Positions 25,931-35,096 of a stretch of 64,000 bases of DNA are shown one piece after another. Each line of letters starts with the position of its first letter. Position 1 is the stretch's first letter. Source of the stretch: Planctomycetia bacterium (GTDB lineage Bacteria > Planctomycetota > Planctomycetia > Pirellulales > JACPPG01); the NCBI GenBank assembly GCA_016191115.1, contig JACPPG010000043.1:1-64000 (forward strand). Reading direction: 5' to 3'. Both the position numbers and the translations under genes were made by a program. Below the pieces are notes generated by a model. That model was not told the origin of the DNA and did not search any database. It worked only from the letters and a program-made list of their open reading frames with translations.

Positions 25931-26897
25931 GTCCTCCGGCCGTGTCCGGCTTGGCTGCCTTCGCCGCTTGCGCGAGCGCCCGCTCGATCATCTCGTTTTG
26001 CACCGCCATCGAGTGGGCGATCTCGCGGGACCAGTAGGGCGGGACGTGGCCGCCGGGCGATTGGGCGAACGTGAAGGGGATGTTGTTCTCCATCAACAGC
26101 CGGCAGAAGCGGCGGCTACTGTCGATCAGCCGGTCGTCGGTGCCGCAGTCGACGTAGACGTGCGGCAGCTTCGCGCGGTCGACCAAAAGCACGAGCTTGA
26201 ACGGATCGTGCGCGTCGCATTGCTCTTGCGTGGTGAAGATCTTGCCCTTGGGCGTCCGCTCGGCCGGCGTGCTGAAGCCGTCGATCTTGATTTTCGGGTT
26301 GACGTCGCCCGACCACTCGCGGCGCATGAACTCCGGCTGTTCTCCCTTGGCCACGCTCTCGGCCGTTCGCGCGGCGAACGATAGGGCGCCGCTGTGGCTG
26401 CCGATCGAGCAGAACATGTCCGGGTGCTTTAGCCCGAGCATGATCGCCCCGTAGCCGCCCATCGAGAGTCCGTTGATGGCCCGCCCCTCGCGATTGGCAA
26501 TCGTGCGGTAGTGGGCATCGACGTGGCCGACCAGGTCTTTGACGATATAGTCCTCCCAGCGGTTCGGCCGCGTGCCTTCGCTTTCGGCCCAATTGACGTA
26601 CCACGTGTTCCCCACGTCGGGCATAACGACGATCAGCTTGTAATCGGCCGCGACCTTCGGAACGTTCATCGTCGCCCAGGCGGTGTAGTTGCTCGTCAAG
26701 CCGTGCAGCAGGTAGACGACGGGGTAGCGCTGGCGGGTGGCGTCGTAGTCGGCCGGGAGGATGAGGTTGTACTTCATCGCGCGGCCGACGCTATCGGCCT
26801 CGTGCTCGATGGTGCGGACGGGCAGCGGCTCAGCGGCCGTGACACGGATGGCGAACAGTGCGATGAGAACGATCGAAAAGGCGATAGATCGCCGCAT
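25926..26897 (-). CDS. Exported FrmB-like esterase
   Basis: Alpha/beta hydrolase of the S-formylglutathione hydrolase/tributyrin esterase type, 323 residues, with a cleavable signal (SIAFSIVLIALFAIRVTAA). Motifs: PVVYLLHGLTSNYTAWA, VMPDVGNTWYVNWA, nucleophile elbow GLSMGGYGA with Ser145, CGTDD with Asp254 or Asp255, and GGHVPPYW with His284. Export argues against formaldehyde detoxification and for release of acyl or aryl esters outside the cytoplasm, possibly from polysaccharides. The stop codon lies within the AATGATG repeat. The ATG at 26897 is chosen for its signal peptide. Confidence 0.8.
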   Translation of the reverse strand: MRRSIAFSIVLIALFAIRVTAAEPLPVRTIEHEADSVGRAMKYNLILPADYDATRQRYPVVYLLHGLTSNYTAWATMNVPKVAADYKLIVVMPDVGNTWYVNWAESEGTRPNRWEDYIVKDLVGHVDAHYRTIANREGRAINGLSMGGYGAIMLGLKHPDMFCSIGSHSGALSFAARTAESVAKGEQPEFMRREWSGDVNPKIKIDGFSTPAERTPKGKIFTTQEQCDAHDPFKLVLLVDRAKLPHVYVDCGTDDRLIDSSRRFCRLLMENNIPFTFAQSPGGHVPPYWSREIAHSMAVQNEMIERALAQAAKAAKPDTAGGQ

Positions 26898-27057
26898 GGC
26901 GTTGGCTCCGTAAGTCGTGAAGGGCGCCGCGGGTAGGACTTTGCGCGTATTGGCACGCGCGCTCATCGTAATCGTGGGGTATTGAAGGTCAAGCGTGAAT
27001 CGAAGTTGCGCAGAGTCCACGCCATTTTTGTGTCGCGGTCGAATTGCGGCAAACGAC

Positions 27058-27375
27058 TCAAACGTCTTCCGGCTGCAATTCTTTCTGCGCAAGGTGCCGG
27101 ACGGCGACGACAACCACCATGTTACCGCGAATCGAGAACACCGCTCGATGCGTCGGCCGTTTGCCGACGCCGAAAACCAAGTCGCGAATCTCAAACCGAA
27201 AAGCGACGGATTCGAATGATAGTGCGCATCGCTCGGGATTCTGCGAAAGCGATCGAATCGCGTCCGCAAAGGCATTGTACCAGCGAACTGCCTGCTCCGC
27301 CGAACGATTCTTCGACCACCAGGCGTACGCGGCCTCCATCTGCTCGAAGGCGCGGTCGGTGAGGACGACTTCCAT
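27058..27375 (-). CDS. ParE/RelE-family toxin
   Basis: Probable toxin of the ParE/RelE superfamily, 105 residues. MEVVLTDRAFEQMEAAYAWW, then AVRWYNAFADAIRSLSQNPER and a C-terminal VAVRHLAQ strand match the fold: an N-terminal strand, two helices and a four-strand sheet. ParE-type members poison gyrase; RelE-type members cut mRNA. The partner gene lies immediately upstream with two bases between, as in typical operons. The ATG at 27375 is preferred over the TTG two codons earlier. Confidence 0.8.
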   Translation of the reverse strand: MEVVLTDRAFEQMEAAYAWWSKNRSAEQAVRWYNAFADAIRSLSQNPERCALSFESVAFRFEIRDLVFGVGKRPTHRAVFSIRGNMVVVVAVRHLAQKELQPEDV

Positions 27376-27377
27376 TC

Positions 27378-27614
27378 TCAAGCGTCGCGCGGGACGCGGT
27401 GCTTCGCTCGGAACTCAGCGTCGATTTCTGAAAAAGACCGATAGCGGCCAGCCTCCATGTCGGCTACGCCGGCCTGGATGGCGGCTAGGTCCTGCTGGCG
27501 CTGCTCGAGCGCACAGAGAGCGTCGCGGACGACCTCTTCCTCGGTTGCGTACTGGCCGCCGGCCAAGAACGCTTGAATCCGCGCCACCAGATCGCTCGAC
27601 AACTGATAGGCCAT
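27378..27614 (-). CDS. ParD-like antitoxin
   Basis: Antitoxin partner of the toxin that follows. The 78 residues start with a strand-helix-helix (YQLSSDLVARIQAFLAG, TEEEVVRDALCALEQRQ) in the manner of ParD and other ribbon-helix-helix antitoxins, then a flexible acidic tail (GRYRSFSEIDAEFRAKH) expected to wrap the toxin. Antitoxins of this kind normally repress their own promoter, which should lie just upstream of 27614. Confidence 0.8.
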   Translation of the reverse strand: MAYQLSSDLVARIQAFLAGGQYATEEEVVRDALCALEQRQQDLAAIQAGVADMEAGRYRSFSEIDAEFRAKHRVPRDA

Positions 27615-27738
27615 AGAGCACCGTCCTCATTTCAAGGCTATCACGTGCGCCGCCCGATGGTCAATTGCGGGAATTGCGAGCCGGCCATCGAGTGCGGTGC
27701 CTGATCCCGCCTTCGCATCATTCCTAATGTCGCATTTA

Positions 27739-29379
27739 TCATGGGCGGGCAGGGTGGCCGCCACCTTGCGCGGCCGCGGAGCGGACAGCCGCGGCGGCCG
27801 GTTGGCCCAGCGCCCAATGCAGCGAGAATTGCGCCGCGTTGTAGTCGATCACCGTCCGCAGGTACTCCTGCTCCGCCAGGGCCAGCGCCTGGATGGATTG
27901 CAGGACCTCGATCGGCAATCCCTGCGCCGCCTTGATCCGCTCGAAGTTGAGGCGGAGCGAATCGCGGGCGGCGCGCAAGCCCACCTTCGCCAGTTCGATC
28001 TGTTGGCGGCGGGCGTGCACGCGGACGGATGCCTCGGCCACTTCCCGCCCGATCCGGTCCATCACGGCCACCCGGCGGATGTCGGCCTGACGCACGTCGC
28101 TGCGGGCGACGTCGCGCTCGGCCCGCTCCCCCTTCCCCAGGTTGCGGACGTTCCAGAAGGCGATGATGTCCGCGTCGAAGCGGTCGCCGAAATTCGAAAT
28201 TTGCCGCCCCATGTCGCCGCCGAAGCCCGTGTAGCTCGTACCCATCACGATCGTGGGCAGCGTCGATGCGTAACGTTCCTGCTTGAGCCGCTCGACGGCC
28301 GCCGCGACGAGCGCCCGGTGTTGCGCCAGTTCCGGCCTGTTCATCAAACCTTGGGACACCAGTTCCGCGAGGGGCGTCCCCTCGGGCACGAGCGCGATCG
28401 GCAAGATCGCCGGCTCGATCGGCACCAGCACCAACGTCGGATCGAGGCGCAGGACTTGCGCCAGCCGGGACGATGCGACGTGAGCGTCCTCGCGGCTGCG
28501 CGCGACGCTGATCTGACGCACGACGAGGTCCGCCTGTACGCGCTCGGCGTCCGACAGCAATCCTTGCCCTGTGCGGGCGTAAGCGTTGATGATCTTGGCA
28601 AGCTCCTGATCGTGCCCCAGAACGTTTTCATTGACGGCGATCCCTTGCACGGCGCGCATGAGCTCGAGATATCCAAGCGCCGCGTCGAGCGAGGTGTTGT
28701 TGCGCGCGGCGGTCGCGGCCAGACGTTGCGAGCGGGCGAACTGCCTGGCGGCCAGCGGCTGGAACAGCGCGTCGCCCAGGCGGAAGTTCGCGTACAGCCC
28801 CGGAAAGGGCGGCGACTGGGCCCCCGCGGTGCCCACGCCGGCACCGGTATTGAACGCCGCGCGGCTGTCGTCGAAGACCGTGCCGTCGATGTTCTGGATC
28901 GCCCCTTCGTGCTTGTTGTAATTGGCGCCAATCCGCAATGAAGGCAGCCACAGCGCGTCGGCCGCGTCGACCCGGGCCGTGGCCTGCCGCACCTGCTCGC
29001 GCGCCAGCGCGATCTGCGGATTGTTCACGTCCGCCAGCGCGAGCGCCGTCGGCAGGTCGATCGGGAATACATTGCGGCCGAACGTCGTCCCAAGGATCCG
29101 CTCGGCCTCGGTGGCGTAAGCCATGTTGGGCCTGCCCGGCGGAACGGCCTCCGCCGGTGGCGGAAGGACGGGCGTGATTGCGGGCGGCGGTCGAGGAACA
29201 GGAGTGGCTGTCGGGGCCGGCGGCGCGCTTGAGACTCGCGACGGCTGCGGGCCGCTCGTGGCGATGCGAAGTTGCGCCTGCGTGCGGGACGGCGCGGCGC
29301 AAAGCGCGAGCGTCGCAACGTGCAAGAGCACGCGCGTGGGGCCTAGCGCGGCGGTCCATGCGGTCCGCATGCGGATCAT
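27739..29379 (-). CDS. TolC-family outer membrane efflux protein
   Basis: Outer-membrane channel of the TolC family, 546 residues, last gene of an RND efflux operon. A signal peptide precedes a proline-rich linker (about 45-85) not found in E. coli TolC. Two structural repeats follow: LPTALALADVNNPQIALARE and the RPELAQHRALVAAAVERLKQ block, each with a long coiled-coil helix pair. The second half ends EYLRTVIDYNAAQFSLHWAL, the normal TolC end. It lies 245 bases after the adaptor gene, with an intervening hairpin, so it may have a separate promoter. The ATG at 29379 gives the signal peptide. Confidence 0.88.
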   Translation of the reverse strand: MIRMRTAWTAALGPTRVLLHVATLALCAAPSRTQAQLRIATSGPQPSRVSSAPPAPTATPVPRPPPAITPVLPPPAEAVPPGRPNMAYATEAERILGTTFGRNVFPIDLPTALALADVNNPQIALAREQVRQATARVDAADALWLPSLRIGANYNKHEGAIQNIDGTVFDDSRAAFNTGAGVGTAGAQSPPFPGLYANFRLGDALFQPLAARQFARSQRLAATAARNNTSLDAALGYLELMRAVQGIAVNENVLGHDQELAKIINAYARTGQGLLSDAERVQADLVVRQISVARSREDAHVASSRLAQVLRLDPTLVLVPIEPAILPIALVPEGTPLAELVSQGLMNRPELAQHRALVAAAVERLKQERYASTLPTIVMGTSYTGFGGDMGRQISNFGDRFDADIIAFWNVRNLGKGERAERDVARSDVRQADIRRVAVMDRIGREVAEASVRVHARRQQIELAKVGLRAARDSLRLNFERIKAAQGLPIEVLQSIQALALAEQEYLRTVIDYNAAQFSLHWALGQPAAAAVRSAAAQGGGHPARP

Positions 29380-29556
29380 GAACGACTCAGCCGACGAATG
29401 AACCCGAGCCAAAGTCGGGTGCCCGATCGAGGCGCGCAACCCATTGCTGCCAAAAGGACTTTAAAGCCATCGACCCGCGCGAAGGTGGGGAATTAACGGA
29501 CTTGCCGGTTGTGACGGCTGGATCGATCGTAAGAGTACCGATAGCGGCCGGACGAT

Positions 29557-29628
29557 CCGCAAGGTCTACCCTGTTTGCGCGCGGCCGGGATCGGTGCCCC
29601 CCGCTTGCGGGGGCACCGCAAGGTCTAC
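29557..29628. repeat. Direct repeats and hairpin between adaptor and TolC genes
   Basis: The 13-base sequence CCGCAAGGTCTAC occurs at 29557-29569 and at 29616-29628. Between them GGTGCCCCCCGC pairs with GCGGGGGCACC (29593-29617) to form a strong hairpin. The stop codon of the HlyD-type gene (TAG) lies inside the second copy. A role in attenuation before the TolC gene is possible; there is no T-run. Confidence 0.7.
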
Positions 29629-30983
29629 GGCTTCGCCGCAGGTTTCGCGACCGTCACCGCCTGCCCATCCGTCAAGGACGCGCTGCCGGCGAGCACGACC
29701 ACGTCGCCCTCGGTGACGCCGGAGGCGACCTCGACTTCGCCCCCCGCCTCCAATCCCAGCACGACGGGCGTGCGGCTGATTTTGCCATCGTGGACGACAT
29801 TGGCGAATGCCTTCGGACCGTCGCGGATGATCGCCGCGCGCGGCAGCACCAGCGCATCGCTCTTCTCGGCCAGCACCACTGTCGCGTAGGCGTACATACC
29901 CGGGCGAAGCTTGCCGTCAGGGTTCGGCACGTCGATCTCGGCGCGCAGCGTGCGCGTGGCGGCGTTCAGGGCCCAGCTCGTGCGGGTCACGGAACCTTGA
30001 ACTGGCGCGCTGCCCATCGCTTCGACGCGGATCAGTGCTGTGTCGCCGGGATCCACGAGCCCGGCGTCGCCCTCGGGCACGTCCATGAAAATGCGGACTG
30101 GATCGGCGTGCACGACGACCAAAAGCGGATGGTCCTGGCCGGTGGCGCTGGGCTGCACGAAATGTCCCACGTCGACGTTGCGGACCGAGACCACGCCGTC
30201 GAAGGGGGCGCGGATCGTCGCGTATTCGATGAGCGCTTCGGTTCGCCGGTAGTCGGCCGCGGCTACCTGCTGGTCGGCCTTGGCCGCGGCCTCATCGGCG
30301 CGGGCCTTATCGAGCATGGCCTGGCTTTCGAGCAAGGCGGCGTCGGCAGCGGCACGGCAAGCGGAGGCCTCCTTGCGCGCGGCATCGGCCGAGCGAAGCT
30401 GGTTTTTGGCCTCGTCGACCACTTTTTGCGGCACCGCCGAGCTGCGGCCCAGTTCCGCGATGCGGCCGTATTCCGATTCCCACCGATCGAAATCGGCTTC
30501 CGCGCGCAGACCCTGCGCGATCGCCTGGTCCCGCGCGGCGGTGGCCGTTGCGACGGCCGCGTCGGCCACCTTGATCTGGGCCTGCGCTTGTTCGATTCCG
30601 GCGCCCGCCTTGGCCACGAGCGCCTTCTTCTGCTGCCGCTCCTCATTCAATTCGGGGATCGACAGCTCGACCAGCACCTGCCCAGGGTCGGCGAGGTTCC
30701 CGTCGCTGTCGTAGCGGGGGCCGTTGACGTGATCGCCGATGTCCACGAGCAGCTTCTCGACGTAGCCGGCCACCTTCGCGTACAGCGGCGTCTGCTCGAA
30801 GGCCTCGATGTAGCCGGGCTGCTCGGTCACGCGGCGAAACGACTTTCGTTGCGGGTGGTCGGCTTTGACCTGCACCGTGGCGTCGCCGCCGGCCTCGGCC
30901 GTCGTTGCCTCCGGACGGCTGCAACCGGCGAGCGCCGCGACCAGCGACAGAATCGCGCAACAAACGGCCAGGGGATGGTTCAC
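29625..30983 (-). CDS. RND efflux periplasmic adaptor (HlyD/MFP family) lipoprotein
   Basis: Membrane fusion protein linking the RND pump to TolC. Product of 452 residues with a lipobox ALAGC at Cys21, so it is anchored to the inner membrane. Layout: barrel-sandwich half (YAKVAGYVEKLLVDIGDHV), a long alpha-helical hairpin of about 170 residues rich in Ala, Glu, Gln and Arg, the second lipoyl half (TIRAPFDGVVSVRNVDVGHF), then beta-barrel and membrane-proximal domains ending in DALVLPRAAI and GLEAGGEVEVASGVTEGD. The GTG start overlaps the pump stop codon by four bases (GTGA), so the two are translationally coupled. Confidence 0.9.
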   Translation of the reverse strand: MNHPLAVCCAILSLVAALAGCSRPEATTAEAGGDATVQVKADHPQRKSFRRVTEQPGYIEAFEQTPLYAKVAGYVEKLLVDIGDHVNGPRYDSDGNLADPGQVLVELSIPELNEERQQKKALVAKAGAGIEQAQAQIKVADAAVATATAARDQAIAQGLRAEADFDRWESEYGRIAELGRSSAVPQKVVDEAKNQLRSADAARKEASACRAAADAALLESQAMLDKARADEAAAKADQQVAAADYRRTEALIEYATIRAPFDGVVSVRNVDVGHFVQPSATGQDHPLLVVVHADPVRIFMDVPEGDAGLVDPGDTALIRVEAMGSAPVQGSVTRTSWALNAATRTLRAEIDVPNPDGKLRPGMYAYATVVLAEKSDALVLPRAAIIRDGPKAFANVVHDGKISRTPVVLGLEAGGEVEVASGVTEGDVVVLAGSASLTDGQAVTVAKPAAKP

Positions 30984-33900
30984 GCGGTGGCTCCTGGCGG
31001 GATATTGACGTCGAAGAACGGGCTCTGCGGGTCGTCCGGGTCGAGCGAGGCGCTTTCGACCGTCGTGCGGCGCTGGATCGCCGCAAAGACGCTCGGCAGC
31101 ACCAACAGCGTCGCCGCGGTAGCTGCCAGCAAGCCGCCGATGACCGCCCGGCCCAACGGAGCGGTCTGCTGACCGCTTTCGCCCAGGCCCAGCGCCATCG
31201 GCAACATGCCGGCGATCATGGCCATGCTGGTCATGAGGATGGGCCGCAAGCGGCTGGTGGCGCCCTCGGTGGCTGCGGCATCGGCCGCCAGGCCTCCGCG
31301 GCGGCGGCCTTCGGCAAACGTCACTAGCAGGATCGCGTTGGCCATCGCCACGCCGATCGCCATGATGCCGCCGATGAACGACTGGATGTTCAAGGTCGTC
31401 CGCGTGATCCACAGCATCAAGACGACGCCCGCCACGACGGCCGGCACGGTTGAGACGGTGGCCAGCGACAGACGAAACGACTGGAAATTCGCCGCCAGCA
31501 GAAGGAACACGACCACCACGGTCATTGCCAGGCCTATGCCTAACCCGCGCAGCATCTGCCGCAGTGGCGGAATCAGGCCGCGCAGCTCGACATTGGCGCC
31601 CTTGGGCGGCGGCCCGGCCGCGGCAAGCGCCCGCTCGACGTCGCGCGACACCGTGCCCAGGTCGTTGCCCGCGATATTGGCCGACAGCCCGATCTCGCGC
31701 CGCATGTTGTAGCGGTCGAACTCGCCGGGCATGGAGCCCGCTTCGACCTTGGCGACGTCGCGCAGCAGCAGTTGCTGTCCGTCCGCGTGGCGTTTGACGG
31801 GCACGGTCGCCAGATCGGCCATGTCGCGCATTTGGGCTTGCGGGATCTCGATCTGCACCTGGTAGCCGATGCCCGTCTTCGGGTCGGGCCAATAGTTGGG
31901 AACCACGAACCGCGAGGAGCTGGTGGCGGCCACCAGCGAGCGGGCCACTTCGTCGGTCGTGACGCCGCTTAAGCCCCCCTTCTCGCGGTCCATCTTCACC
32001 GACAGCGTGGGATAGTCGAGCGATTGGGCATATTGCAGATCGCGCACGGCCGGGATTTGGTCGAGCTCCTGGCGGACTTTTTCGACGAAGGCGCGGCTCT
32101 CCGCCACGTTGGGTCCGTTAACGGCGACCTCGACCGGCGTGGCCGCGCCGAAGCTCATCACCTCGCTGACGATGTCGCCCGGCTCGAACGAGAAGCGCAC
32201 GTCCGGCAGGCGCTTGGCCAGATCGCGGCGCAACTCCTCCTTCAGTTTCTCGATACCGACGCCGCTCGTGGGCTTCAAGGCGACGCGGAGGATCGCCTCT
32301 TCCGGGCCGCGCGACCATTGGTACACGCCGTTGATCGGATAGGTCGGCGGAATCGTGCCGACGTAACCCAGCGTGATCGCGACCTGATCGCCGCCGACTT
32401 TCTCCTTCACGACGTCCAGCACGTCCAGAACGATCTGCTCGGTGCGGTCGAAGTGCGTGCCGTCGGGCGCGCGGAGCCGCAGCCGGAACTGCCCTGAGTC
32501 GACCGTGGGAAAGACTTCCAGCCCCAGGCGACTGCCGAACCCGGCGATCACCGCCGCGCTCGCGGCCAAATAGCCGGCGATCACCAGCTTGCGGCGGCTC
32601 ACGACGGGCTTGACGAAGCCATGATACCCCTTGCGCAGGCGCGCGAACGAGAACCGCCCCTCGGACCCTGCGGGCGACTCTTCGTGCGGCTGGTGGCGCA
32701 ACAGCCACACCGACATCACCGGCACGAACGTGTTCGACAGCACGTACGAAGCGACCATCGCGAAGCCCACGGCCAGCGACAAGGGCGCGAATAGCCCACG
32801 CGCCGCCCCCTCCATGAAGAACGATGGAATAAACACGGCCAGGATGCACAACATCGCCAACAGCCGCGGGATGGCGGTTTGCGCGTTGCCGCGGCGGACG
32901 GCGCGGGCGATCGAGTCGGCGCCGGCCATCTGCGTGTGGATATTCTCGATCTCGACCGTGGCCTCGTCGACCAGGATGCCGATCGCTAGCGCCAACCCGC
33001 CCAGCGTCATCAGGTTGATCGATTGGCCGGTGAGCCATAGCGCGACGAGCGAGCCCATCAAGGCCAGCGGGATGTTGCAGACCACGACGAGCGCGCTCCG
33101 CCAGTCGCGCAAGAAAACGAGCACCATGAGCCCCGTCAGGCACGCCCCCAGCACGCCTTCGGTCGTAAGGCTCTGGATGGCGCGCGTCACGTAGGGCGAT
33201 TGATCGAACTCGAAGCTCGTGTGGATGTCGGCCGGCAAGACCGCCTGCATTTTGGGCAGCGCCCGCTTCACCTCGTTCACCACGGCCAACGTGGACGCGT
33301 CGGCGCGCTTCGTGACCAGGATGTACACCGCCCGCCGCCCGTTCACGAGCGCGTACCCCGTTTGCAGGTCCGTGCCATCCTCGATCGTGCCGATGTCGCG
33401 CAAGTGCAGGGCGGGCGTCGTCCCGGCACGCAGCGGGATCGAGCCCAGCTCGTCGACTTGCCGAGCGGTCGAGTCGAACGGGACGATCGGGTACTTGTCG
33501 CCGACGTGTACGTTGCCCGACGGGCTGATCGTGTTGCCCGACACCAAGGCATTGATCACGTCGTCGGGCGAGAGATGGTAGGCCCGCAATCGCTCCGGGT
33601 TGACGTGCACGACGACGGTGCGGGCGCTGCCGCCGAAGGGAGGCGGCGCCGAGACGCCGGGCAGGCTGGCGAACATCGGCCGCACCTTGAACAACGCCTG
33701 ATCCTGGATTTCGGCCAGCGTCTTGGTCTCGCTCGACAGGACCAGATAGCCGACCGGCACGCTGCCGGTGTCGAAGCGCATGACAAAGGGCGGCACCGTG
33801 CCCGGCGGCATGAAGGCCCGGGACCGGTTGACGTAGGCGATCGTCTCGGCCATGGCCTGGGCCATGTCGGTGCCCGGATGGAAGGTGAGCTTCATGAGCG

Positions 33901-34165
33901 CCATCCCTTGCACATTCTTGCTCTCCACGTGGTGGATACCGTTGATGTACAGGAAGTGGTACTCGTAGTAGTTGGTGAGCAGGCCCTCCATCTGCGCCGG
34001 GTCCATGCCGCCGTACGGCTGGCAGACGTAGATCACCGGCAGGTTCAGGCTAGGGAAGATGTCGACGTCCATCCGCCGCACGGCCAAAAGCGCGCTCATG
34101 GCAAGCGCCACCACAAGCACGATGATGGTGATCGGGCGGCGGAGGGCAAAGGCGATCATTGGCAT
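30980..34165 (-). CDS. RND-family efflux pump (AcrB/MexF type)
   Basis: Inner-membrane proton-driven exporter, 1061 residues, full length, with 12 membrane segments and two large periplasmic loops. The N-terminus RRPITIIVLVVALAMSALLA and the central DIFPSLNLPVIYV are standard. The proton-relay helix reads GILVDEATVEIENI near residue 400: the first Asp of the AcrB pair is kept and the second is Glu, a change seen in several pumps outside Proteobacteria. The substrate range cannot be inferred. The gene begins a pump-adaptor-channel operon on the minus strand; no regulator gene is adjacent. Confidence 0.93.
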   Translation of the reverse strand: MPMIAFALRRPITIIVLVVALAMSALLAVRRMDVDIFPSLNLPVIYVCQPYGGMDPAQMEGLLTNYYEYHFLYINGIHHVESKNVQGMALMKLTFHPGTDMAQAMAETIAYVNRSRAFMPPGTVPPFVMRFDTGSVPVGYLVLSSETKTLAEIQDQALFKVRPMFASLPGVSAPPPFGGSARTVVVHVNPERLRAYHLSPDDVINALVSGNTISPSGNVHVGDKYPIVPFDSTARQVDELGSIPLRAGTTPALHLRDIGTIEDGTDLQTGYALVNGRRAVYILVTKRADASTLAVVNEVKRALPKMQAVLPADIHTSFEFDQSPYVTRAIQSLTTEGVLGACLTGLMVLVFLRDWRSALVVVCNIPLALMGSLVALWLTGQSINLMTLGGLALAIGILVDEATVEIENIHTQMAGADSIARAVRRGNAQTAIPRLLAMLCILAVFIPSFFMEGAARGLFAPLSLAVGFAMVASYVLSNTFVPVMSVWLLRHQPHEESPAGSEGRFSFARLRKGYHGFVKPVVSRRKLVIAGYLAASAAVIAGFGSRLGLEVFPTVDSGQFRLRLRAPDGTHFDRTEQIVLDVLDVVKEKVGGDQVAITLGYVGTIPPTYPINGVYQWSRGPEEAILRVALKPTSGVGIEKLKEELRRDLAKRLPDVRFSFEPGDIVSEVMSFGAATPVEVAVNGPNVAESRAFVEKVRQELDQIPAVRDLQYAQSLDYPTLSVKMDREKGGLSGVTTDEVARSLVAATSSSRFVVPNYWPDPKTGIGYQVQIEIPQAQMRDMADLATVPVKRHADGQQLLLRDVAKVEAGSMPGEFDRYNMRREIGLSANIAGNDLGTVSRDVERALAAAGPPPKGANVELRGLIPPLRQMLRGLGIGLAMTVVVVFLLLAANFQSFRLSLATVSTVPAVVAGVVLMLWITRTTLNIQSFIGGIMAIGVAMANAILLVTFAEGRRRGGLAADAAATEGATSRLRPILMTSMAMIAGMLPMALGLGESGQQTAPLGRAVIGGLLAATAATLLVLPSVFAAIQRRTTVESASLDPDDPQSPFFDVNIPPGATA

Positions 34166-34756
34166 GGCTGGCGCATCCCATTCCAGGGCGAACTGCCGCT
34201 AACTATCCTACTTCGCAGCCGCCATAGAGTGCTAAGGGCCCTTTTCGGGCCATTCTGTTTTTCAAAATGGCGAGGCGGGAAAATGGGACTGGCTCCGAGC
34301 ATAAACAGCGCAAGTCCTTTCAGACCAACGCTGCGTCTCGGTGCCTGTCCCATTTTCCCGCCGGTGCGCCGCCGTCCAGCTTGAATCTGTGAACGGCTCT
34401 GCAAGGGCCCTTTTCGGGCGTTCCCTGCCGCGTGTCTTGAAAGCGGCGCTTTCCTCGGACTGGAAGCAGCGGCGCCCTTGGCCGGCCTGTCGTTCGCACG
34501 CCGGCAAACCTTGAGAGTTTGTAGGCGGGTGCCGCTTCTGCCGACGCTAGCCGAAGTTTTGAAGATTACGCCGCGTGGCGCTCGATTGCCTAAAAACGAG
34601 CGACGCCGCAAGGGCCCGATAGCGAGCCTCGCCGCGACGCCTCCGTTCGGAAGCGGCCGCCGCGCCCGCCAACATATAGCGCGCGGCAGCCGAAAAACAC
34701 TGCCCGTCCGGCTTTGCGCCGGACACCCTTTCGGGAAAGGATGCCTGAAACCGCCG
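34166..34756. other. Intergenic region upstream of the RND operon
   Basis: This 590-base gap is upstream of the pump operon (minus) and a small hypothetical gene (plus). It holds the P3 repeat copy at 34261-34397, with the 17-base sequence AAGGGCCCTTTTCGGGC directly repeated on each side at 34234-34250 and 34403-34419. Frames open on both strands here are translations of the repeat, not genes. The remaining 330 bases show nothing recognised. Confidence 0.6.
34261..34397 (-). repeat. 137-base repeat, family P3, copy B (inverted relative to copy A)
   Basis: Reverse complement of the sequence at 8088-8224 with only a few base differences. The inner palindrome is perfect here: GGCGGGAAAATGGGAC against GTCCCATTTTCCCGCC. 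The whole element lies inside the 17-base direct repeats noted for this region. Confidence 0.92.
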
Positions 34757-35092
34757 ATGTCCATCCTCACGCTTCTTAGTCCGTGGCGTGCCGGGCGGCT
34801 CAAGGATGAGCTGGCCCAGCAGGTGGCGCGGCGCGCGTACGTCGCGCTGCGCGAGGTGTGCGAGGATCGCGTGCCGGCGATGACTCACGCCGAGGCCCGC
34901 GGCTACTTGTGGGCCAAGGCGCGGCCGCTGGTCGCCGCCGAGGTGACGCACATCGCGCAGTTCGAGCCCGCGCTACCGATCGCGTTCCAGGCGCAATTGG
35001 CCCAGCGATCGCGCGAGCGGCTGGTGCGGCTGGTGATGACGGACTTGATGCGCGACCGTGTCCGCTCGACCAGCCGCCGCCGGGCGGCGTAG
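34757..35092 (+). CDS. Small hypothetical protein
   Basis: A 111-residue basic, helical protein: SILTLLSPWRAGRLKDELAQ, ALREVCEDRVPAMTHAEARG, YLWAKARPLV and QAQLAQRSRERLVRLVMTDL, ending in Arg/Ser-rich sequence. No signal peptide or family is recognised. Codon use and the in-frame ATG at 34757 agree with a real gene, and its stop codon lies five bases before the AATGATG palindrome, in the same way as neighbouring genes. Confidence 0.6.
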   Translation: MSILTLLSPWRAGRLKDELAQQVARRAYVALREVCEDRVPAMTHAEARGYLWAKARPLVAAEVTHIAQFEPALPIAFQAQLAQRSRERLVRLVMTDLMRDRVRSTSRRRAA

Positions 35093-35096
35093 GGGA

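Noticed and set aside
30984..31892. N-terminal extension of the HlyD adaptor by 300 codons
   Set aside because: It overlaps the RND pump gene and has Arg-rich shadow composition; the lipoprotein signal starts at the GTG at 30983.
34156..34803. Open frame through the P3 repeat on the minus strand
   Set aside because: About 45 residues are translation of a repeat also found at 8.1 kb, and the rest has no coding character.
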